The position numbers and the translations under genes are program-made. The notes under the pieces are model-generated. The model was given only the letters and a program-made list of their open reading frames with translations, was not told the DNA's origin and did not search any database. A DNA stretch of 7,560 bases from SIG710 sp045596925. GTDB taxonomy: Bacteria > Bacillota > Clostridia > Oscillospirales > CAG-272. Shown here piece after piece: positions 1 to 5,348 of this stretch. Where the stretch lies: NCBI GenBank assembly GCA_045596925.1, contig JAZODH010000049.1, positions 1 to 7,560 on the forward strand, read 5' to 3'. The first letter of the stretch is position 1; each line of letters starts with the position of its first letter.

Positions 1-252
1 CTTGAAAACTACATCAAGAGACTCCGCAAGCTGGAGGAGATCGCAACGGAATTTGCAGGCGTTGACAAAGCTTACGCTATTCAGGCAGGCCGCGAGATCC
101 GCGTAATGGTCAAGCCCGAGGAGGTCACGGACCAGGGCATGGCTCTTATCGCACACGATATTGCACAGAAGATCCAGAGCGAGGTCAAGTACCCCGGACA
201 GATCAAGATCAACCTTATCCGCGAAAGCAGAGCGGTTGACTACGCAAAGTAA
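1..252 (+). CDS. rny: Ribonuclease Y, C-terminal end (5' truncated by window)
   Basis: The frame is open from base 1 and ends at TAA 250-252, giving the last 83 residues. Several stretches match the conserved end of RNase Y: LEEIATEF, the AIQAGREIRVMVKPEE core, HDIAQKI and the closing YPGQIKINLIRESRAVDYAK. RNase Y is a membrane-anchored endoribonuclease (N-terminal helix, coiled coil, KH domain, HD catalytic domain) that starts mRNA decay in Bacillota. Only the region after the HD domain is visible here, so no catalytic residue can be checked. The gene is transcribed toward the convergent ygiQ, and the two are separated by strong terminators. The family call is very likely because this C-terminus is highly conserved; the upstream context is unknown. 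Confidence 0.95.
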   Translation, partial: LENYIKRLRKLEEIATEFAGVDKAYAIQAGREIRVMVKPEEVTDQGMALIAHDIAQKIQSEVKYPGQIKINLIRESRAVDYAK

Positions 253-387
253 TCAAACAAAACTCATAAGATATCTTCTATCGGGAACGCGGAGCACCGC
301 GCGAATGGAAGAGATTTGATATATATTTTTTACATAAAACCGATCGGTAAGTAAAAGCGCATATGCGTTATAATATATAATGAGTGG
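253..387. other. Gene-free spacer downstream of rny
   Basis: I see no credible gene in this stretch. It holds a perfect 5-bp GC stem (CGCGG, loop AGCA, CCGCG) at about 289-302. Partly complementary arms, ATCTTCT on the left and GGAAGAGAT on the right, flank it, and six T follow at 326-331. This could be a weak first terminator for rny or a structured 3' UTR. Small palindromes lie at 268-277 (AAGATATCTT) and 339-348 (ACCGATCGGT). The rest is AT-rich. Confidence 0.4.
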
Positions 388-420
388 AACGGCAGACCCG
401 CGGGTCTGCCGTTTGTTTTA
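388..420 (+). terminator. Rho-independent terminator for rny
   Basis: Bases 388-413 are a perfect 26-bp palindrome centred on CCGCGG (arm AACGGCAGACCCG and its complement). The RNA would form a stem of about 11 bp with a CGCG loop. The T-rich run TTGTTTTA follows directly on the plus strand. The upstream side lacks a long T run in the other direction, so it should act mainly on rightward transcripts from rny. Confidence 0.85.
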
Positions 421-422
421 AG

Positions 423-457
423 AAAAAAGCACGACGGCGCGCCGTCGTGCTTTTTTT
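423..457. terminator. Bidirectional terminator between rny and ygiQ
   Basis: A perfect 34-bp palindrome spans 423-456: A6, then GCACGACGG, a CGCG centre, the complementary arm, then T6 or more. The A run on one side and T run on the other let it terminate in both directions. It backs up the rny terminator 10 bases upstream and is the only strong terminator for the leftward ygiQ transcript. The ygiQ stop codon (456-458) overlaps its T tract. Confidence 0.92.
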
Positions 458-2402
458 ATTTTTTCTTTTGCTTTTTGCCCTGCGGCTTTTTTGTTTGAGG
501 TCTGCCGCGATTTTGGGAATTTCTCGGTGTTGCCGACTTTTTCTGCGAGTTACCCTTACCTCTGGAACTCTGACCACCCACAGGACGAACCAAACACTCG
601 GGGCCAAAGCCGATCATGTCTTCCCTGCCCAGTTTTTTCAAAGCTTCAATAACCAGCTCCCTGTTCTGAGGTCGGTTGAACTGCAAAAGCGCACGCTGAA
701 GCTGTTTTTCGTGGTAATCGGTGCAAACGTAGACCCTCTTGCCGTCTAATGGGTTTATTCCCGTGTAGTACATGACCGTCGACGCCGTTCCGGGGGTGGG
801 ATAAAAATCCTGCACCTGCTCGGGAGCATAGCCGTCGCGCTTTAAGCAGAGAGCCAGCTCCAGCGCGTCCTTCAGGGTCGAGCCGGGGTGGCTTGACATG
901 AGGTAGGGCACCAAATACTGCTCCTTGCCGATGCTTTTTGTCAGCTCAAAATAGCGGCGGCGGAATTTTTCGTAGACCTGGAAATCCGGCTTGCCCATGC
1001 AGGAAAGCACCGCCGATGAGCAATGCTCGGGAGCGACCTTAAGCTGTCCGCTGACGTGGTCGCGCACCAGCTTTTTAAAGAACGTCTCGTCCTTATCAGC
1101 CAACAGGTAATCAAAACGTATTCCCGAGCGGATAAACACCTTTTTTATCTTGGGGAGCTTTTCAATTTCCTCAAGCAAATGAATGTATTCGCTGTGGTCT
1201 ATCTTCATGTTGGGGCAAGGCGAGGGTGCGAGACACTTGCGGTTTGCGCAAACGCCGTCTTTGAGCTGCTTTTCGCAGGCAGGCCCCCGAAAATTCGCGG
1301 TAGGTCCGCCCATGTCGTGGATATATCCCTTAAAATCGGGCATTTCGGTAATGATCTTCGCCTCGCGCACAACACTCTCCTCGCTTCGGGAGCGGAGCGT
1401 GCGTCCTTGGTGGAAGGCAAGGGCGCAAAAATTGCAAGCACCAAAACAGCCGCGGTTGTGGGTGATCGAAAACTTCACTTCCTCAATGGCGGGAACACCG
1501 CCCTCCGCCTCGTATGCGGGGTGATAGTCGCGTGCATAGGGCAAAGAGTAGACCCAGTCAAGCTCTTCACGCTCAAGGGGAGGCATCGGCGGATTCTGCA
1601 CCAGCACCTTGCCGTCGTAGTGCTCGACTATTGCACGGCCGTTTACCGAATCCTGGTTTCTGTATTGCACGCCGAATGCTTCGGCGTATTTTTTCGTGTC
1701 GGTTTTCAGTTCATCGTAATCAAACTCAGCGGCAACGGGATAGTGGATCTTGTCCTCGGGCTTCGCAAGGTAGACAGTACCCCGCACGTCGCGGATCTTC
1801 TTCACGGGCACACCTCGGTCAAGAAGCTCGGCTATGCGAATGAGGATATTTTCTCCCATTCCGTATGTAAGGATATCCGCGCGGCTGTCGACCAAGATCG
1901 AGCGGCGCACTTTGTTGTCCCAGTAATCGTAATGAGCAAATCGGCGCAAGGAGGCCTCAAGACCACCCAAAATTATGGGCACGTCCCCGTAAGCCTGACG
2001 AATACAGTTGCAGTATACAATGGTGGCGCGGTCGGGACGCTTGCCCATCTTTCCACCTGGGCTGTAATAATCGTATGAGCGCTTCTTTTTCGCCACGGTG
2101 TAGTGGGCGACCATCGAGTCGATGTTGCCCGCCGACACAAGAAAGCCAAGTCTCGGGCGTCCGAACTCGCGGAACGCGTCGGGACTTTTATAATCGGGCT
2201 GTGACAAGATCGCCACACGGTAACCCTTGGCTTCAAGCACGCGGGAGATTATGGACAGTCCAAAGGACGGGTGGTCAACGTATGCGTCGCCGCAAACGTA
2301 GACGAAATCCGCCTTGTCCCAGCCTCGGTTTTTCATTTCCTGCATAGTCGTTGGCAGAAAATCCGCCGCCGTCAGCATCTTTTTGGTGTTTTTCTCGGAC
2401 AT
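456..2402 (-). CDS. ygiQ: YgiQ-family radical SAM protein
   Basis: The 648-residue protein matches the YgiQ (UPF0313) family. The radical SAM cluster motif CX3CX2C is at C319, C323 and C326 within NRGCFGACNFCALAFHQGR. The N-terminal third (FVYVCGDAYVDHPSFG, then VPIILGGLEASLRRFAHYDYW) is the family's typical leading domain. A second cysteine-rich stretch (C376, C385, C390, C396) follows the cluster motif. SHPGSTLKDALELA and DFYPTPGTASTVMYYTG are typical C-terminal family blocks. About 40 residues at the end (609-648) are Lys/Arg/Gln/Ser-rich low complexity and probably disordered. The reaction of this family is not established to my knowledge; it should bind a [4Fe-4S] cluster and SAM in the cytoplasm. 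ATG 2402 is chosen because AAAGGA lies upstream at usual spacing and a matching promoter exists. The gene is monocistronic in this view and converges on rny. Confidence 0.93.
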   Translation of the reverse strand: MSEKNTKKMLTAADFLPTTMQEMKNRGWDKADFVYVCGDAYVDHPSFGLSIISRVLEAKGYRVAILSQPDYKSPDAFREFGRPRLGFLVSAGNIDSMVAHYTVAKKKRSYDYYSPGGKMGKRPDRATIVYCNCIRQAYGDVPIILGGLEASLRRFAHYDYWDNKVRRSILVDSRADILTYGMGENILIRIAELLDRGVPVKKIRDVRGTVYLAKPEDKIHYPVAAEFDYDELKTDTKKYAEAFGVQYRNQDSVNGRAIVEHYDGKVLVQNPPMPPLEREELDWVYSLPYARDYHPAYEAEGGVPAIEEVKFSITHNRGCFGACNFCALAFHQGRTLRSRSEESVVREAKIITEMPDFKGYIHDMGGPTANFRGPACEKQLKDGVCANRKCLAPSPCPNMKIDHSEYIHLLEEIEKLPKIKKVFIRSGIRFDYLLADKDETFFKKLVRDHVSGQLKVAPEHCSSAVLSCMGKPDFQVYEKFRRRYFELTKSIGKEQYLVPYLMSSHPGSTLKDALELALCLKRDGYAPEQVQDFYPTPGTASTVMYYTGINPLDGKRVYVCTDYHEKQLQRALLQFNRPQNRELVIEALKKLGREDMIGFGPECLVRPVGGQSSRGKGNSQKKSATPRNSQNRGRPQTKKPQGKKQKKK

Positions 2403-2441
2403 ATCTTTTCCTTTCGGGCATTTTTGAACTTTATCACGTCT

Positions 2442-2470
2442 ATTTTAGCACATTTTTCGCCCGATGTAAA
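2442..2470 (-). promoter_or_regulatory. Sigma-A-type promoter of ygiQ
   Basis: Read on the minus strand, TTTACA (2470-2465) is followed after exactly 17 bases by TAAAAT (2447-2442). Each hexamer differs from consensus by one base. Transcription would start near 2435, leaving a short leader of about 33 bases that contains the AAAGGA ribosome binding site of ygiQ. Confidence 0.7.
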
Positions 2471-2500
2471 TAAAAAAATATTACAATTATATAACAACCC

Positions 2501-2529
2501 TTGAAATTGAGAAAAAAATAATATATAAT
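2501..2529 (+). promoter_or_regulatory. Strong sigma-A promoter of the ireB-ribF-carboxypeptidase operon
   Basis: TTGAAA (2501-2506) is followed by a 17-base spacer and a consensus TATAAT (2524-2529). The sequence upstream of the -35 is AT-rich. Start of transcription is expected near 2536, giving a leader of about 64 bases. No other promoter this good lies before the three plus-strand genes, which supports one operon. Confidence 0.82.
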
Positions 2530-2571
2530 GAAAGCACAGAGGTAAAACTCGCACCCTCCACAGAAAGGAAA

Positions 2572-2588
2572 TTCCGCAAGAGGCGGAA
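2572..2588 (+). promoter_or_regulatory. Small hairpin between Shine-Dalgarno-like sequence and ireB start
   Basis: TTCCGC (2572-2577) pairs perfectly with GCGGAA (2583-2588) across a 5-base loop. A classic AAAGGAA lies just upstream (2564-2570), but it is about 30 bases from the ATG, too far unless the hairpin folds and shortens the gap to about 13. Alternatively GGAAG inside the 3' arm is the ribosome binding site and the hairpin hides it. The pairing is visible; the role is inference. Confidence 0.4.
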
Positions 2589-2599
2589 GCGGTACTTTT

Positions 2600-2851
2600 A
2601 TGGCACACGGACAAACCATAACATTTACGATTCCCGGCGGCAAGGAAGAGGAAATGCACAAGATCCTCCGCTCGGTCTACGATTCTATGAGCGAAAAGGG
2701 CTACAACCCCATCAACCAGATAGTCGGATACCTGCTTTCCGAGGATCCTACATACATCACAAACCACAACGGTGCCCGCTCTCTCATCAGCAAGATCGAC
2801 CGTGACGAGCTACTCAACGCTCTCGTCCGCAGCTATCTGGGACTTAAGTAA
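2600..2851 (+). CDS. ireB: IreB-family regulatory phosphoprotein (UPF0297/DUF965)
   Basis: The protein has 83 residues, the normal size for the family. It carries the signature block KGYNPINQIVGYLLSEDPTY, followed by NGARSLISKIDRDELLNALVRSYL. IreB in Enterococcus faecalis is a small cytoplasmic dimer phosphorylated on N-terminal threonines by the PASTA kinase IreK, and it tunes intrinsic cephalosporin resistance. Here the N-terminus (MAHGQTITFTIP) offers Thr6, Thr8 and Thr10. Thr6 aligns best with E. faecalis Thr7, and Thr4 has no clear counterpart. The ATG is fixed by the family's length; upstream in frame there is no other start. It is first in an operon with ribF 17 bases downstream. In many Bacillota this gene sits between alaS and ruvX, which are not its neighbours on either side here. 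Confidence 0.93.
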   Translation: MAHGQTITFTIPGGKEEEMHKILRSVYDSMSEKGYNPINQIVGYLLSEDPTYITNHNGARSLISKIDRDELLNALVRSYLGLK

Positions 2852-2858
2852 TTAAGTC
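2841..2858 (+). other. Small GUAA-loop hairpin over the ireB stop codon
   Basis: GACTTAA (2841-2847) pairs perfectly with TTAAGTC (2852-2858) across the loop GTAA, a GNRA-type tetraloop in RNA. The ireB stop codon lies at 2849-2851, in the loop. No T run follows, so it is not a terminator. It could protect an mRNA end or affect ribF translation, whose ribosome binding site starts one base later. Confidence 0.4.
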
Positions 2859-2868
2859 AGGCGCGGGC

Positions 2869-3822
2869 ATGGTCAAAGCGAGCACGGCACTAAAGAATAT
2901 TGACCTTGAAAAAGGGGCGCAAACCGACATATCGGACACGCCCCTTGTTTTGGCGCTTGGAAATTTTGACGGCGTGCACTTGGGTCATAAGACTCTGATC
3001 GCCAAAGCAGCACAGGCGGCAAGGGATATGTCGGCCAAGGGCGGAATCTTCTGCTTTGAAAAGCCCCCCTGCGATTTTCTGTCTCCCGAGCCTCCAAAGC
3101 GCATCTGCACTCTCGACCAAAAGCTGGAGCTTGCAGAAAAATGCGGCGCAAAGGTCGCCGTGCTTGGTGACTTCCCCGCCCTGCGTGATCTTTCCCCGCA
3201 GGAGTTTGTCGAGCTTCTGAAAAAAGAGGTCAACTGCATAGCCGTCGTCTGCGGATATAATTTCAGATTCGGACAAGGTGGCAATGGCGGTTACAGCGAC
3301 CTTGAAAAAGCCTTTGGCGAGCGTGCCATACTTGTTGACAAGGTGACCTTGGACGGCGAGGAGGTAAGCTCCACAAAGATCCGCGGACTTCTGCTGGACG
3401 GCGACGTTGAAAAGGCAAACCGTCTGCTGGGACATCCGTACAGCGTCACGGGAAAAGTGGTGCGCGGAAAACAGCTTGGCAGGACCCTGGGGCTTCCCAC
3501 CGTGAACCAGTTTTTCTCGGAGGAGCTTCTTATTCCGAAAAACGGGATCTACGCGTCAAGCTGTAAAATCGACGGCGTAACCTACCGCGCGGTGTCAAAC
3601 GTAGGACTGCGCCCAACGGTCGAGGACGCTGACAGAATAAACTGCGAAACTCACATTATCGGATACAGCGGAGACCTCTACGGACGGGAGCTGAGAGTTG
3701 AATTTTTCACCCGACTGCGCCCCGAGCGAAAATTCGCGTCGGTGGAGGAGCTTCGGGAAGCAATAAACGGTGACGTGGCAAAATCAAACGAATATCTTGA
3801 CCGACTGAAGGTCGGATTCTGA
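2869..3822 (+). CDS. ribF: Bifunctional riboflavin kinase / FMN adenylyltransferase
   Basis: The 317-residue protein has the usual RibF length and two-domain order. It converts riboflavin to FMN and then FAD in the cytoplasm. The N-terminal adenylyltransferase domain (about 25-180) shows ALGNFDGVHLGH (HxGH at 37-40), GYNFRFG (129-135) and VSSTKIR (166-172). The usual TFxPHP block appears only as CFEKPP (62-67), so its histidine is missing. The C-terminal kinase domain (about 185-317) shows GKVVRGKQLGRTLGLPTVN, NGIYA (225-229), NVGLRPTV (244-251) and the E260-T-H262 pair, where the glutamate is the expected base. ATG 2869 has only a weak AGGCG in front, so translation may depend on coupling to ireB 17 bases upstream. 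There is no room for an FMN riboswitch directly before it. The carboxypeptidase gene follows after 16 bases. Confidence 0.95.
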   Translation: MVKASTALKNIDLEKGAQTDISDTPLVLALGNFDGVHLGHKTLIAKAAQAARDMSAKGGIFCFEKPPCDFLSPEPPKRICTLDQKLELAEKCGAKVAVLGDFPALRDLSPQEFVELLKKEVNCIAVVCGYNFRFGQGGNGGYSDLEKAFGERAILVDKVTLDGEEVSSTKIRGLLLDGDVEKANRLLGHPYSVTGKVVRGKQLGRTLGLPTVNQFFSEELLIPKNGIYASSCKIDGVTYRAVSNVGLRPTVEDADRINCETHIIGYSGDLYGRELRVEFFTRLRPERKFASVEELREAINGDVAKSNEYLDRLKVGF

Positions 3823-3825
3823 GAG

Positions 3826-3831
3826 AGGAGG
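3826..3831 (+). promoter_or_regulatory. Ribosome binding site of the carboxypeptidase homologue
   Basis: AGGAGG starts four bases after the ribF stop codon and lies 7 bases before ATG 3839. It fixes the start and is far stronger than the sites in front of ireB and ribF. This suggests higher translation of the last gene from the shared mRNA. Confidence 0.85.
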
Positions 3832-3838
3832 CAGGAAA

Positions 3839-5158
3839 ATGACAAAAAATAAAAAGATTGTAAGATCTGCGCTTTGTGTCACGGTCTTTACACTCATTTT
3901 CTGCGCTATTTTTTCGCTTTGCTCCTCGGCACTGGCGGAAATGCCCTCTCTTGAGGGTGCCACGTCGGTCTACCTTTACAATCTGACCCAGGACAGGGTC
4001 ATAGCAGAAAAAAACACCGACAAGGTTATCTACCCCGCGTCGACGGTGAAGTTAATGACGGGACTTGTTGCCGCTCAGCTTCTCTCGGACAGGCTTGACG
4101 AGCAGATCGAAGTCACCGAGGAGATGCTGAAAGGCGTCACCGGAAACAACTTGAAGATCTCCGCAGGTGAGGTCGTCACCGTCCATGATATGTTCTACGG
4201 ACTGCTCTGCGGCGGAAACAACGACTGCGCGGCGATACTTGCCCACGTGGCGGCAGGAGGTATTCCTCAGTTCGTTGAGTTGATGAACCAAAAAGCCACC
4301 GAGCTTGGCACAAAGACCACCAACTACACGAACGTCTCGGGTATGCACAGCGACAATATGGTAACTACCGCACACGACACCTATCTTGTTGCCGCGGCGG
4401 CATACAAGGTGCCGCTTATCATGGAAGCGGTGACGACCAACAAATACGAGATGCCCGCCACTAACAAAAACGGTCAGCGGAACGTATACAACAAAAATTA
4501 TCTCATTTCCCGATACATCGACACAACCTATTACAACAGCTTGGCGCAGGGCATGAACGCGGGATATACCAATCAGGGCGGCTATTGCCTTGTGACCTCG
4601 GCGGAGTATAACGGACAGGTTTATATCTGCGTTGTAATGGGAGCGGAGGAACAAAACAAACGCATTCGCTCGTACGAGATCGCAAGCGACCTTATTGATT
4701 GGGCGTTCAGCGCATACAGCGAGATAAAGGTGCTGGACGTAAACAGCTACCTTGGGGAGATGACCGTGACGCTGGCGCAGGACACGGACCACGTAACCAT
4801 AAAGCCCGCGGGATCACTCACCGCATTTCTTCCCTCGGATATCGACGTCTCAAAGGATATCGAGCTTCTGCCGAAGCTGAACGAGTTCGAACTTGAAGCT
4901 CCCGTTGTGGAAGGCCAGGTGGTAGGCTTTATAACGGTAAAATACGGCGACGAGGTTCTGGGCACGGTGGATCTTATCACCACCGATAAGGTGGAGAGAA
5001 GCGAATTTCTCTATACCCTGCAAAGGCTCAAAACCTTCTCGTCTCAGCGTTGGTTTATCGCCAGCATGATCGCCCTCGTGATCCTGACCGCAGTTTATAT
5101 TTTCGTGGTTGCTTCTGTACGCGACAAGCGCACAAGAAGACGGAGAAGAAGACGTTAA
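3839..5158 (+). CDS. S11 D-alanyl-D-alanine carboxypeptidase family protein (DacF/PBP5-like), altered active site
   Basis: The 439-residue protein has the layout of low-molecular-weight PBPs. A signal peptide (about 1-33, hydrophobic core then SSALA) leads into the S11 peptidase domain (about 36-290). A beta-rich C-terminal domain follows (about 295-385), then a membrane helix (about 405-427) and an Arg-rich cytoplasmic end. Such enzymes trim the last D-Ala from peptidoglycan pentapeptides outside the membrane. The acylation pair SxxK is intact (S68 and K71 in YPASTVKLMTG). The SxN motif reads G126-N-N128 (CGGNNDCAA) and the KTG motif reads N240-A-G242 (GMNAGYTNQGGYC), so the serine and lysine that complete the catalytic centre are replaced. 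It may be a low-activity, substrate-shifted or penicillin-binding-only member. Start ATG 3839 has an excellent AGGAGG (3826-3831) with 7-base spacing. It is last in the ireB operon and ends at a strong terminator. Confidence 0.9.
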   Translation: MTKNKKIVRSALCVTVFTLIFCAIFSLCSSALAEMPSLEGATSVYLYNLTQDRVIAEKNTDKVIYPASTVKLMTGLVAAQLLSDRLDEQIEVTEEMLKGVTGNNLKISAGEVVTVHDMFYGLLCGGNNDCAAILAHVAAGGIPQFVELMNQKATELGTKTTNYTNVSGMHSDNMVTTAHDTYLVAAAAYKVPLIMEAVTTNKYEMPATNKNGQRNVYNKNYLISRYIDTTYYNSLAQGMNAGYTNQGGYCLVTSAEYNGQVYICVVMGAEEQNKRIRSYEIASDLIDWAFSAYSEIKVLDVNSYLGEMTVTLAQDTDHVTIKPAGSLTAFLPSDIDVSKDIELLPKLNEFELEAPVVEGQVVGFITVKYGDEVLGTVDLITTDKVERSEFLYTLQRLKTFSSQRWFIASMIALVILTAVYIFVVASVRDKRTRRRRRRR

Positions 5159-5164
5159 AAAAGT

Positions 5165-5209
5165 AAACAATAAAACCCTCGCTCGGTGAGCGAGGGTTTT
5201 ATTGTTTTT
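5165..5209. terminator. Bidirectional terminator between carboxypeptidase and peptide genes
   Basis: A perfect 20-bp stem (5165-5184 with 5188-5207) has a 3-base GGT loop. The core arm is AAAACCCTCGCTC. A and T runs on both sides make it work for the rightward ireB operon and for the leftward GH16-peptide transcript. It starts six bases after the carboxypeptidase stop codon and lies 10 bases beyond the peptide stop on the other strand. Confidence 0.94.
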
Positions 5210-5218
5210 AATTTGTTA

Positions 5219-5329
5219 TCAGAAGAATCCGTCTCCTACGTTGACGTCAACGTCGCCGATGGATATATCGAGCACTTGGAGTGCGTCTGCCGAGATCACT
5301 TCGATTTCAGGAGCTACATAATTTTTCAT
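5219..5329 (-). CDS. 36-residue acidic peptide, unknown function, downstream of GH16 gene
   Basis: The frame runs from ATG 5329-5327 to TGA 5221-5219 and encodes 36 residues. It starts MKNYVAPEIEVISAD and ends DVDVNVGDGFF. A strong AGGAGG lies 9 bases before the ATG. The gene begins 19 bases after the GH16 stop codon and ends 10 bases before a perfect terminator stem, so it fits neatly as the last gene of that transcript. The first half resembles a leader-like pattern (MK-x-Y-x-x-P-E-x-E-V) that I recall from many small clostridial peptides of unknown role. The second half alternates Asp/Asn/Gly with Val/Ile, and it has no Cys, Lys, Arg or membrane segment. I do not recognise a function. Options are a peptide precursor, a metal-binding or secreted peptide, or a small regulator. 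D26, D28 and N30 recall a calcium loop, but the rest of an EF-hand is absent. Confidence 0.72.
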   Translation of the reverse strand: MKNYVAPEIEVISADALQVLDISIGDVDVNVGDGFF

Positions 5330-5338
5330 TTTATTTTA

Positions 5339-5344
5339 CCTCCT
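5339..5344 (-). promoter_or_regulatory. Ribosome binding site of the 36-residue peptide
   Basis: On the minus strand AGGAGG is followed by the A/T-only spacer TAAAATAAA and then ATG. It begins four bases after the GH16 stop codon (5351-5349). Such a consensus site with no other nearby start codon is the main evidence that the small frame is translated. Confidence 0.85.
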
Positions 5345-5348
5345 CAGA

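Larger units (their letters stand above)
2403..2599. other. Divergent intergenic region ygiQ / ireB
   Basis: This AT-rich spacer separates divergent genes and holds a promoter for each. Between the two promoters (about 2471-2500) the sequence is almost only A and T and could serve as an UP element in both directions. The ireB side has a leader of roughly 64 bases with a small hairpin just before the start codon. No small gene is convincing here. Confidence 0.75.

Noticed and set aside
369..374. TATAAT as a promoter for a small RNA
   Set aside because: There is no acceptable -35 at 16-18 bases upstream and no extended -10, and the product would be almost only terminator hairpin.
1023..2078. 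Long plus-strand open frame (351 codons) opposite ygiQ
   Set aside because: It lies entirely antisense to the well-recognised ygiQ frame, resembles no family and has no ribosome binding site; it is a shadow of biased codon use.
456..2402. YgiQ radical SAM protein as the modifying enzyme for the 36-residue peptide
   Set aside because: The two genes are about 2.8 kb apart with an unrelated operon between them, and YgiQ is a widespread family not tied to peptide precursors.
2852..2868. FMN riboswitch before ribF
   Set aside because: Only 17 bases separate ribF from ireB, far too short for the aptamer, and the ireB leader shows no resemblance to it.
4052..4792. Minus-strand open frame of 246 codons opposite the carboxypeptidase gene
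   Set aside because: It is antisense to a clear S11 protein, its translation has no recognisable domain, and no promoter or ribosome binding site supports it.
5219..5329. EF-hand or dockerin calcium loop in the small peptide
   Set aside because: Asp26, Asp28 and Asn30 fit the first positions, but the protein ends six residues later, without the loop's final acidic residue or flanking helices.
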